12,477 bases of DNA from contig CAJVYT010000085.1 in assembly GCA_913009765.1 (NCBI GenBank), positions 1 to 12,477 on the forward strand. The letters run 5' to 3'. A program made the translations under genes and the position numbers. Shown piece after piece: positions 6,247 to 12,375 of the stretch. How positions within the stretch are numbered: position 1 is the stretch's first letter; each line of letters begins with the position of its first letter. Source of the DNA: an uncultured candidate division Zixibacteria bacterium (GTDB taxonomy: Bacteria > Zixibacteria > MSB-5A5 > GN15 > FEB-12). The notes under the pieces were generated by a model. It was not told the DNA's origin. It made no database searches and saw only the letters and a program-made list of their open reading frames with translations.

Positions 6247-6972
6247 ATGAAAACGAATACTGCTCTAACGATCATATTTCTCGCCTTGGTCTGGACGTTA
6301 GCGACCGGTTTTGGCCTATACAGTTATGGGCCTCCGGAAACATTGTCAAGACTGGTTGAATATAATAACTGGGGAAAACCTGACTCACATGAATTTGCCG
6401 TTTTGGTTTATCATAAAAAATATCGTTGGCCAACAGGAGTAATCAATACTTTCCCGGATGGTAGCAATGTTAAAACCATAAGACACTGGATCTCAGTCTA
6501 TGCATGCGACGCAGATGTGCGAGCAGGGAAAAAGATAGGCGAAATAACTATCACTGAAAATTACAGATTGAATACAAGTATATCCTTATCTCCACTGTGG
6601 CTGGATGATACATTTTTCATTACAGTGAGGGGCCATGATGACTCTTTAAGGAATAACCTCTGGGGCACGCCACATGGCGCAAAACCAAATACCATAATCT
6701 ACTCTGTATCTATGGATGGGGTCATAAAGAAAATAGACTCTATCCCTACATCTGCAAAAGAACATGTACCCAGAAGTGAGCGCCTGAAAAGCGATTACCA
6801 AACCGATTTTTCAAAGAGGTTTGTTTGGCTTGCGGTTAACTGGTTACGTGTTGCTGTTCAGACAGATGAAAGCCCTAGGAAGGGGGATAGGCTGTTAAGT
6901 GAGACAATGTTCTTACTTGACAAAGAAAATGGTGTGCTAAGAACAAATCCACAGATTGTATTAACGAGGTAA
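6247..6972 (+). CDS. Membrane-anchored or secreted hypothetical protein
   Basis: This 241-aa protein is counted from the ATG at 6247. It begins with MKTNTALTIIFLALVW and a hydrophobic run to about residue 24, a signal peptide or N-terminal membrane anchor, so the rest probably faces the periplasm. The remainder has alternating beta-like segments (WISVYACDAD, GEITITENY, DTFFITVRGHDD) and no recognised catalytic motif. The start choice matters: the frame is open back to an ATG at 6202, but that ATG lies inside the repeated junction element and would put 15 extra residues before the signal sequence. GGCAGG directly abuts 6247, so the ribosome site is poor, and use of 6202 cannot be excluded. It is a single-gene cassette ended by attC 5. 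Confidence 0.75.
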   Translation: MKTNTALTIIFLALVWTLATGFGLYSYGPPETLSRLVEYNNWGKPDSHEFAVLVYHKKYRWPTGVINTFPDGSNVKTIRHWISVYACDADVRAGKKIGEITITENYRLNTSISLSPLWLDDTFFITVRGHDDSLRNNLWGTPHGAKPNTIIYSVSMDGVIKKIDSIPTSAKEHVPRSERLKSDYQTDFSKRFVWLAVNWLRVAVQTDESPRKGDRLLSETMFLLDKENGVLRTNPQIVLTR

Positions 6973-6976
6973 TATT

Positions 6977-7048
6977 GCATAACAAATCGCTCCAGCTGAC
7001 CGCCAATCCGCTGCGCTCCTTGGCGGCAGCTGAGCTTAGTCGTTATGC
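6977..7048 (+). other. attC site 5
   Basis: The inverse core GCATAAC is at 6977-6983 and the core GTTATGC at 7042-7048. The stem CAGCTG-a-CCGCCAA (6993-7006) pairs with TTGGCGGCAGCTG (7020-7032), with A6999 extrahelical, the canonical short attC form. This is the first junction in the window without an inserted element, and it complements the displaced start TTATGC at 6220. Confidence 0.95.
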
Positions 7049-7069
7049 ATAAAATAAAAAGGTTGTAGT

Positions 7070-7810
7070 ATGTCTGTCCCAAAAGTATTTATCTCATATT
7101 CGCACGATACCCAAGATCATAAAAAGTGGGTTCTAGACTTAGCGATACGTCTAAGAAGCGGAGGAGTAGATGCGATAATCGACCAATGGGAACTTCGCCC
7201 AGGTGATGACCTCCCTCATTTTATGGAAACACACTTGTCTAATTCTGATTTTGTTATTATGGTTTGTACTGATGCATATGTAGAAAAAGCCAATTCAGGA
7301 ACTGGTGGCGTTGGTTATGAAAAGATGATTGTTACAGCCGACTTATTAACTAATATAGACTCTAATAAAATTATTCCTGTAATCAGGCAGCGTGGCACAC
7401 ATAATGTGCCTACATTTTTAAAAACAAAATTGTTTATTAACTTCTCTACTAACGGAGAATACGAATATAGTTTCGATGAGCTAGTAAGAACCTTTCACGA
7501 TTCACCTATTATTGAAAAACCAGAAATTGGCAATAATCCATTTTCTTCAACTGCTGTAACTAAGCCTAAAAAAAGCGGTGATCCATTATCTGAATTAATG
7601 AAGGTGGTAATTTCTGATTATGAACAAGGCGCTGATTACACGAGGATGGGCGAAGTAGCGCATATTTTAGGTGCATCTCGGATTATGACTGAAATTTTAA
7701 TTAGTGAAGCTCTAAGTTTGGGTTACATTAGACTGGATGAGGATGGTGATATTCTTCTAGGTGATGAAGGTAAAAAATACGCTATTGAGAATAATTTAGT
7801 TAATGCATAA
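7070..7810 (+). CDS. TIR/SEFIR-domain protein with a C-terminal winged-helix-like region
   Basis: Residues 1-140 of this 246-aa protein are a TIR/SEFIR-type domain: VFISYSHD at 6-13 (box 1), then DQWELRPGDDLPHFM at 38-52, SDFVIMVCTDAYVEKAN at 59-75 and GGVGYEKMI at 79-87. E84 in GYEKM is a candidate for the catalytic glutamate used by NAD-cleaving bacterial TIR proteins. Residues about 165-246 (ELMKVVISDYEQGADYTRMGEVAHILG ... LGYIRLDEDGDILLGDEG) look like a winged-helix module and could bind nucleic acid or act as the sensor. AAAAAGG at 7056-7062 gives a good ribosome site 7 nt before the ATG. The TAA stop lies inside the inverse core of attC 6. Many TIR proteins cause abortive infection by NAD depletion; that role is inferred here, and no partner gene is in the cassette. 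Confidence 0.9.
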   Translation: MSVPKVFISYSHDTQDHKKWVLDLAIRLRSGGVDAIIDQWELRPGDDLPHFMETHLSNSDFVIMVCTDAYVEKANSGTGGVGYEKMIVTADLLTNIDSNKIIPVIRQRGTHNVPTFLKTKLFINFSTNGEYEYSFDELVRTFHDSPIIEKPEIGNNPFSSTAVTKPKKSGDPLSELMKVVISDYEQGADYTRMGEVAHILGASRIMTEILISEALSLGYIRLDEDGDILLGDEGKKYAIENNLVNA

Positions 7811-7906
7811 CAAGCCGTTTAAACCGTTGCGCAAAAGACGCGCAACTCGGACAAACAACCGCTCGCTTTGCTCTCGGTTGCTTGCCGTTTAACTATAACG
7901 TTAGCA
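7805..7906 (+). other. attC site 6
   Basis: The inverse core GCATAAC (7805-7811) contains the TIR gene's stop. The core of the next cassette is GTTAGCA (7900-7906). The outer arms share TTAAAC/GTTTAA. The spacer folds into two further hairpins, GTTGCGC/GCGCAAC and AACCG/CGGTT, making a branched central structure. Confidence 0.87.
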
Positions 7907-7914
7907 GGTCTGAC

Positions 7915-8589
7915 ATGGATCATCGTAGATTTTTAGAATTGTTTTGGGAATTTGCTCGTTTCATTGAGTCAATGCACACACTTTATCTGGATAGCGTTGC
8001 TGGCTATTCAATACTGCATGAGCGGCTACTTGACCGCCAACAAATCATGAAGGATATATTGGGTGAGCATGAATACGCCACTGAGGAATTTCAGGATACA
8101 TGCACTATCCAGTATAAGAACATATGTGAAAAGGACTTTACACCTGTATCTACATCGCCTGTAATGAAACAAGGTGATCTTAAAGAAAGAACAAAACATA
8201 ATGGAGAAAATGTTTTATTCTTAGGGAAGCAATGTGTTGTTTCTGCTTATGCTTATTGGGAAGAGTATCTACGAATTGAAATAGGGAAAGCAATGGGTGT
8301 TCTTGAACAAGGTTCTCAAAATTCCGAAGAAACACGTAAGATTCTAAATGCAAATGTTGCAAATGACTTTTGGGGTGATATGAAACATCTTAGACATTCA
8401 ATCGTTCACAAAAACGGTATCGCAACTTCCGATATGTCTAGATGTAAAATCATCAAATGGTTTGATCCTGGTGACACAATCGAACTAGATTACGAGAAAA
8501 TGAGAACAATATTTCTAGCGCTGGGAAAATATAGAAATGAAATACATAGTATGTCTTTACCAAAAAATGAAGGCATAAAAGTAACATGA
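7915..8589 (+). CDS. HEPN-like protein with an Rx4H motif
   Basis: This 224-aa protein is counted from ATG 7915. The frame stays open upstream to a TTG at 7882, but that lies inside attC 6. The ATG at 7915 has GCAGG (7904-7908) 6 nt ahead, so it is preferred. The protein is largely helical. Near its end, DMKHLRHSIVHKNG contains R160-x4-H165, a HEPN-type RNase signature. Just upstream lies AYAYWEEYLR at 111-120, typical of the helix before the motif in RNase HEPN domains. No signal peptide or membrane segment is present. It is a single-gene cassette. I cannot name the exact family. HEPN fold and RNA cleavage are inferred from motif and helical content, and an antitoxin partner, if any, is not in this cassette. 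Confidence 0.8.
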   Translation: MDHRRFLELFWEFARFIESMHTLYLDSVAGYSILHERLLDRQQIMKDILGEHEYATEEFQDTCTIQYKNICEKDFTPVSTSPVMKQGDLKERTKHNGENVLFLGKQCVVSAYAYWEEYLRIEIGKAMGVLEQGSQNSEETRKILNANVANDFWGDMKHLRHSIVHKNGIATSDMSRCKIIKWFDPGDTIELDYEKMRTIFLALGKYRNEIHSMSLPKNEGIKVT

Positions 8590-8590
8590 C

Positions 8591-8692
8591 TGCTAACAAG
8601 TGGCTCAAGATTGACTCCGCAAACCCGCGCTTTTTTTGCAAAGAACGCAAAAAAATCGCCCGTTTGCTACGCAACTTAGCCAAGCGTTATGT
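8591..8692 (+). other. attC site 7
   Basis: The inverse core TGCTAAC (8591-8597) complements the start of its own cassette, (G)TTAGCA at 7900. The arm GGCTcAAGaTTG pairs with CAACTTAGCC (about 8672-8681), with two extrahelical bases. The next core is GTTATGT (8686-8692). It is similar in sequence to attC 8. Confidence 0.93.
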
Positions 8693-8701
8693 ATTTAAAA
8701 A

Positions 8702-9304
8702 ATGAAAGATAGACAGATTATTAAAGATAAACATGAGAATGCTGTAATTCAACAGTTTGTAACTTGGTGGAATAAAAAAAACAATCTTAACTATGAAATT
8801 ACGGAGAAACCTGATCCCCCTGATGCAATAATTATGGATGGTAAAGAAATATCATGGATAGAACATACTGATCTATATGGTGATAGAGTGATGGCAAGAA
8901 ATGAAATTACATTATTAGCTAAAGATGAAAAGCATAAACCCCATGATCCTAAAGTACCATTTATCGAACCTGATTTAAATATAGCTAGTGAGCTTATTAA
9001 TCGTATAGAGGATAAGCTGAGTAAGAAATCATACAAATCATGGAAACAAAAATATGGAAAAGGCTATTTAATTATATCCGAAAGAGATCCTTTTTTTGAT
9101 GAAGAATCAATAAATGAAATTATAAATATAATTAGAAATAAAAATATAGCAAATGATAGAAAATATTTTAAAGGCGTATATTTAGCAATAAGAAATAATG
9201 GTGGTCTTAAATTTGGTGAAATACGCTATAGTACAAATTCATTTAGTAGAGTCTTATCAAATTTCATGCTTAATATAACTAAAAAAAGTAATATTAAATG
9301 GTGA
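8702..9304 (+). CDS. Hypothetical protein, possible PD-(D/E)XK-type nuclease
   Basis: This 200-aa protein is very AT-rich at the DNA level. Residues 36-57 read KPDPPDAIIMDGKEI then SWIEHTD, which resembles a nuclease core: an invariant D (D41) after a PDPP stretch, a short beta turn, then E54-x-T56, a variant of E-x-K in which T replaces the lysine. E12 in HENAVIQQF could be the upstream acidic residue. The C-terminal half has alternating Lys/Asn-rich helices and strands (GKGYLIISERDPFF, GVYLAIRNNGG). No ribosome site is seen; the ATG lies 10 nt after the cassette core, in AT-rich sequence. It is a single-gene cassette. The fold assignment is tentative, and with the missing lysine the protein could be inactive or belong to another family. 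Confidence 0.78.
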   Translation: MKDRQIIKDKHENAVIQQFVTWWNKKNNLNYEITEKPDPPDAIIMDGKEISWIEHTDLYGDRVMARNEITLLAKDEKHKPHDPKVPFIEPDLNIASELINRIEDKLSKKSYKSWKQKYGKGYLIISERDPFFDEESINEIINIIRNKNIANDRKYFKGVYLAIRNNGGLKFGEIRYSTNSFSRVLSNFMLNITKKSNIKW

Positions 9305-9339
9305 AAATATTTTAAATATGAGTTTTAAAATAGATACTT

Positions 9340-9440
9340 ACATAACAAAAGGTTCAAGTTGACTCCGAGAACCCGCGCGTTTTTTGCAAAAAACGCAAAA
9401 AATGCGCCCGTTCTCTCCGCAACTTAACCAAGCGTTAGCA
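9340..9440 (+). other. attC site 8
   Basis: The inverse core ACATAAC (9340-9346) complements the cassette start TTATGT at 8687. The arm GGTTcAAGTTG pairs with CAACTTAACC (about 9420-9429). Inside, GAGAACccGCGC pairs with GCGCccGTTCTC. The next core is GTTAGCA (9434-9440). The 35 bases between the preceding stop and this site show nothing recognisable. Confidence 0.94.
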
Positions 9441-9451
9441 AGAAGAGAAAA

Positions 9452-9766
9452 ATGAATTATAAGGTCATTTATCACTGCGGCGATGAAATAAGCATTAAGA
9501 CAAAAACAAAAAGTGGGAGACTGGACTTAACTGATAAGCTTTTGACTATATCAGGTAAGGAAACCTTGAGTATCTCCACTGAACAAATCAAAAGGGTAGA
9601 ATTATTCCGTCTCCACGGTTTAGGGCGGATGTTGAAAATAATCCATAATGAAGGGGTGCTTTTTGTAACTGTAGTCAGATTTTTCCTTTTCGACTATTTT
9701 GCTGTGACAAATTTTTTCAAAACAGGTAAATTGCATCAGGAATTGACTGCATTAATAAGAAAGTAA
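9452..9766 (+). CDS. Small hypothetical protein, possibly PH-like
   Basis: This 104-aa protein has a strong ribosome site, AGAAGAG (9441-9447), 4 nt before the ATG. The order of short strands (YKVIYHC, EISIKTKTK, GRLDLTDKLLTISG, TLSISTEQIKRVELFR, KIIHNEGVLFVTVVRFFLF) ending in a helix (FFKTGKLHQELTALIR) resembles bacterial PH- or GRAM-like domains, in which a beta barrel is capped by a C-terminal helix. No catalytic residues are evident. The hydrophobic stretch LFVTVVRFFLFDYFAV is probably a core strand but could contact a membrane. It is a single-gene cassette. The fold is a suggestion from the strand pattern, and the function is unknown. Confidence 0.78.
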   Translation: MNYKVIYHCGDEISIKTKTKSGRLDLTDKLLTISGKETLSISTEQIKRVELFRLHGLGRMLKIIHNEGVLFVTVVRFFLFDYFAVTNFFKTGKLHQELTALIRK

Positions 9767-9768
9767 AT

Positions 9769-9825
9769 TGCTAACAAGGCGCTACAGCGAACGGCTATCG
9801 CCGTCGCTGAGCTTGGACGTTAGGC
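9769..9825 (+). other. attC site 9
   Basis: The inverse core is TGCTAAC (9769-9775) and the next core GTTAGGC (9819-9825). The stem CAGCGaACGGC pairs with GCCGTCGCTG with one extrahelical A. At 57 nt it is a compact, textbook short attC. Confidence 0.95.
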
Positions 9826-9835
9826 GCGTAAAAAA

Positions 9836-10183
9836 ATGAACAGAATAATATTAAGCTTAATGTTACTAGCCTCCATGTCTTCTGTTTTTGCGGACCACCC
9901 AGATTGCGCCGGGGTTGAAAGGTGGGCAACAAGCATGGCATTCGTACATCTTAAAAACGCAGGTATAACCAATAATCAAAAACTAGATTTCACTAAAACA
10001 ATAACAACAAGAATAGCCTCTGAGAAAATCGGCAAAGACCTATATCGCCAAATTCATCATATTATCTTTACCGAAAAATCAGGAAAAATAATTAAGGTCA
10101 TAACCAGCAATGAAGCATCAAACGAAGAATGCTCTATGAGTGGAGTTAAGGTATATGTTATATCGAAGGAATTGGGAAAATAA
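9836..10183 (+). CDS. Small secreted (periplasmic) protein of unknown function
   Basis: This 115-aa protein begins with a typical signal peptide: a basic N-terminus (MNR), a hydrophobic core IILSLMLLASMSS and a cleavage site after VFA (residues 17-19). The mature part of about 96 residues has two cysteines, C24 and one in the EECSMSG segment around 98, which could form a disulphide in the periplasm. The sequence DHPDCAGVERWATSMAF looks like a conserved family start, and I have a sense of having seen similar cassette proteins, but I cannot give a function. AGG within the cassette's first bases (9822-9824) may serve as a distant ribosome site. It is a single-gene cassette. Confidence 0.82.
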   Translation: MNRIILSLMLLASMSSVFADHPDCAGVERWATSMAFVHLKNAGITNNQKLDFTKTITTRIASEKIGKDLYRQIHHIIFTEKSGKIIKVITSNEASNEECSMSGVKVYVISKELGK

Positions 10184-10192
10184 ATTAAAAGC

Positions 10193-10264
10193 GCCTAACA
10201 AGGCGCTCGTTCGGACGCAAACTACGCTGCGCTTCGTTTGCGCCGCACAGCTTAATCGTTATGC
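10193..10264 (+). other. attC site 10
   Basis: The inverse core GCCTAAC (10193-10199; GCGCCTAAC including the flank) complements its cassette start (G)TTAGGCGC at 9819. The stem GGaCGCAAAC pairs with GTTTGCGCC around a CTGCG-rich loop. The next core is GTTATGC (10258-10264). Confidence 0.94.
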
Positions 10265-10291
10265 ATACAAACCTATGAGTAGATATTCCAA

Positions 10292-11338
10292 ATGAATTTG
10301 GCAGCCGAAGACCTAACAACTGAGGAAATACTCGATCAATGGCTAGATCGAGAAATAGAACTTCAACAATGTCTGTTGTCTCTTATCCAACATAGAAACA
10401 ATGTCTTGATCCGTGGAAAAAAAGGTGTTGGAAAAACATTTATGCTGCGCAGGTTATCCTATGAGATTGACAAATTGGATGACTTTAAATCTGTCAATGT
10501 TCACCTAGCACATCTAATGTCATACGATACCAATAATGCTCTTCATGAATTCCCTGTCCGAGTTTTGACCCAACTGTGTATTAGCGCTTGGAAGGATATT
10601 ATTGGTAAGTCCTTCTTAGAATTGGAGCAAGGAATATCTTACAGAGAGTCTCACGCAATAACCCAGTCTAAAATTGAAATTATATTGTTAGATATATATC
10701 ACAGGCTTTTATCTAAATCGATTCGCGAGTCCAGTGAATGGAACGACAAAATTGGAGCTTCAGCAGTATTATTTACAAGCAAATCTCAGGCGAGAAGTCG
10801 GGAATTCGAACGAGGCGGGATGCAACCCCATCAGTTTGTTGAATATTTGGAGATACTTCAGAACGAAGTTTTCATGCCGTCCGGCGTCAGGAATCTAGTT
10901 GTATTTTGTGACGAAGCCAATTTGCTTAGTCTAGAGAATCAAGAACAAATACTGGCAAGATATTTCGAAGTGTTTTTAACTAAAAAAATTCAATTCGTAT
11001 TTTCAATTGGCTATTGGGATGTTGAGTTAAAATTTGATCGACATGATTTGGCGTTTGATTTGGTGCAAGACATCAGCGGCTTCGAAAGCCTAGGAGATAT
11101 AAGAGCCTTGGTAATGATGAATCTTCAAGATGAGGATGAGGAGACTGTCGAAGTTATTGCTTCCCGCTGTCACAAAGAATATTCAGGAATTCCTCGTCAA
11201 GTGATTACTTTATGTGGCATCTACTCGAATTTAACAAGCTCTAAACAAGTACCGCCTTCTCTAAAACTTATAAATTCTTCGTTTGAAGTAATGAATAGAA
11301 GGCTTGAGCATATGAATAGAACACTGAAAGATGCATAA
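10292..11338 (+). CDS. P-loop (AAA+/ORC-like) ATPase
   Basis: This 348-aa protein has a Walker A motif GKKGVGKT at 42-49 and a Walker B NLVVFCDEAN at 201-210 with D207-E208, so it should bind and hydrolyse ATP. SGIPRQVITLC at 298-308 resembles the sensor-2 arginine region of ORC/Cdc6-type and related ATPases. The N-terminal DREIELQQCLLSLI before the P-loop is the usual start of such orphan ATPases, which load onto or scan DNA or act as switches in defence systems. The gap of about 150 residues between Walker A and B is longer than usual, with an insertion rich in charged residues. A six-codon ORF (10275-10295) overlaps the start. The stop lies inside the attC 11 inverse core. It is a single-gene cassette with no visible effector partner, so its role is open. 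Confidence 0.88.
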   Translation: MNLAAEDLTTEEILDQWLDREIELQQCLLSLIQHRNNVLIRGKKGVGKTFMLRRLSYEIDKLDDFKSVNVHLAHLMSYDTNNALHEFPVRVLTQLCISAWKDIIGKSFLELEQGISYRESHAITQSKIEIILLDIYHRLLSKSIRESSEWNDKIGASAVLFTSKSQARSREFERGGMQPHQFVEYLEILQNEVFMPSGVRNLVVFCDEANLLSLENQEQILARYFEVFLTKKIQFVFSIGYWDVELKFDRHDLAFDLVQDISGFESLGDIRALVMMNLQDEDEETVEVIASRCHKEYSGIPRQVITLCGIYSNLTSSKQVPPSLKLINSSFEVMNRRLEHMNRTLKDA

Positions 11339-11391
11339 CAAATCAATACACTCGGACTCGCTAACGCTCGCCGGTGATTGAGGCGTTATGA
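11333..11391 (+). other. attC site 11
   Basis: The inverse core GCATAAC (11333-11339) contains the ATPase stop codon and complements the cassette start TTATGC at 10259. The stem TCAAT-a-CAC-t-CGG (11343-11355) pairs with CCGGTGATTGA (11371-11381), leaving two extrahelical bases. The next core is GTTATGA (11385-11391), whose last base departs from the usual pyrimidine. Confidence 0.92.
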
Positions 11392-11398
11392 GTAAAAA

Positions 11399-11881
11399 AT
11401 GGATAAGGAACTAAGAAAACAAATGACGCCAATCTTTGAGCAGATTGGTGCTACTGTTCAAAGTTCTCAACAAATGGAGTTTGCAATTGGCTTTAGTCTC
11501 ACCATGTTAAAACAGTTACATTCAACCATGTTCACAGATGCTGAATTTGATGGTTCAATGGATTTGTTTTCACAAAAAACATTGGGGCGGCTTATTGGGG
11601 AATATAAAAAACATATTAATCTCGACAATAACGCTATTGATGCTCTCAAGTTAACATTAGATGAAAGGAACTATATTATTCACAAGTTCTTCAATGAAAA
11701 CCTAGAAAGCATGGTAACGGTCAAAGGCAGAGAGGCAGCATTAAATAGGTTGCGCGAAGCACGCAATAATATACACCCAGGTTTTGTTGTTCTAGATAGT
11801 ATCGTTAAGAGCCTAATGGAAACATCAGACATGGACGTTAATGAAATACTGAGCGAGGCAAAGTCTAGCATTGAAGTATAA
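11399..11881 (+). CDS. Small HEPN-like protein with an Rx4H motif
   Basis: This 160-aa helical protein has LTLDERNYIIHKFFNE at 86-100, giving R90-x4-H95, the third independent HEPN-type signature in the window. The order of helices (an N-terminal helix with QMEFAIGFSL, a variable loop, then the RN...H helix) fits small HEPN or Abi-like proteins, in which such pairs form an RNA-cleaving or RNA-binding dimer. It lacks a signal peptide. No good ribosome site precedes the ATG. Unlike the other genes it is not followed by an attC: 6 nt after its stop the next cassette begins directly at G|TTAGAAG. Nuclease activity is inferred from the motif only. Confidence 0.8.
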   Translation: MDKELRKQMTPIFEQIGATVQSSQQMEFAIGFSLTMLKQLHSTMFTDAEFDGSMDLFSQKTLGRLIGEYKKHINLDNNAIDALKLTLDERNYIIHKFFNENLESMVTVKGREAALNRLREARNNIHPGFVVLDSIVKSLMETSDMDVNEILSEAKSSIEV

Positions 11882-11886
11882 TTACT

Positions 11887-11894
11887 GTTAGAAG
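11887..11894 (+). other. Cassette junction without an attC upstream
   Basis: The bases GTTAGAAG mark a cassette start: TTAGAAGGCC is complementary over 10 bases to GGCCTTCTAA, around the inverse core at 12281-12289 after the next gene. Upstream there is neither an inverse core nor a hairpin, so the cassette carrying gene 11399 has lost its attC. The two genes would therefore move as one unit bounded by attC 11 and attC 12. Confidence 0.75.
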
Positions 11895-11897
11895 GCC

Positions 11898-12278
11898 ATG
11901 AATAAATCGAAAATACTAATAATTGTTGCTCTTATCATAGTTGCAGTAGTTGGTGGTTATTTTGTCGTTACCGGCATTCAGCTAAGGCATGCGAAGCTTC
12001 AAGCGTTAGAGGATCTTCGTAATCCTAAACCACGGGCCCATCTCGGCTTTTGGAATAAAAGTGGTAAAGAGATATTAATAAAGGTTACCTTCGAAAATGG
12101 AGATTTAAGATGGTTTCCCTTATCACCTCGTGGTGGGAGTTATGGGTCCTATGATATTGGCAAGATTCGGATAGAAAGAATAAGTGGTAAAAAAAGCTTA
12201 TACGCAATTAATGTAACTCTCAATGATGGAGCAGATGCACAGTTCAATGTATATGAACACAAAATTGAACCGAAGTAA
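11898..12278 (+). CDS. Small membrane-anchored hypothetical protein
   Basis: This 126-aa protein has an N-terminal transmembrane anchor: basic MNKSK, then ILIIVALIIVAVVGGYFVV at 6-24. A globular part of about 100 residues follows, probably outside the membrane, with beta-like segments (AHLGFWNKSG, ILIKVTFENGD, KSLYAINVTLND). No enzyme motif is visible. AGAAGG at 11890-11895, the first bases of the cassette itself, could be the ribosome site but is only 2 nt from the ATG. It lies in the same attC-bounded unit as the HEPN-like gene 17 nt upstream. That adjacency seems due to attC loss, and a shared function is possible but unproven. Confidence 0.8.
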   Translation: MNKSKILIIVALIIVAVVGGYFVVTGIQLRHAKLQALEDLRNPKPRAHLGFWNKSGKEILIKVTFENGDLRWFPLSPRGGSYGSYDIGKIRIERISGKKSLYAINVTLNDGADAQFNVYEHKIEPK

Positions 12279-12283
12279 TGGCC

Positions 12284-12358
12284 TTCTAACAAGGCGCTCA
12301 AGTGCGTGCTGCGCACGGGACCGCGAAACCCACGCGGCCCCTTAGCTAGTCGTTATGT
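12284..12358 (+). other. attC site 12
   Basis: The inverse core TTCTAAC is at 12284-12290. GCTcAAG pairs with CTTAGC, and GGGaCCGC pairs with GCGGCCC, enclosing the hairpin GTGCGtgctGCGCAC. The next core is GTTATGT (12352-12358). Its extended inverse core matches the cassette start at 11888. Confidence 0.93.
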
Positions 12359-12375
12359 GCCAAGGACACTAAGCG

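Noticed and set aside
2124..6275. Minus-strand ORFs near 2124-2411, 4664-4849 and 6039-6275; the first two encode a shared Arg/Ser/Gly-rich peptide (MSGARRASVL...) and the third shares only a short stretch with them.
   Set aside because: The similarity is simply the complement of the repeated junction element; the frames differ outside it and lack ribosome sites.
7882..7914. TTG start for the HEPN-like gene at 7882.
   Set aside because: It lies inside attC 6 and would translate the recombination site; ATG 7915 has a better ribosome site.
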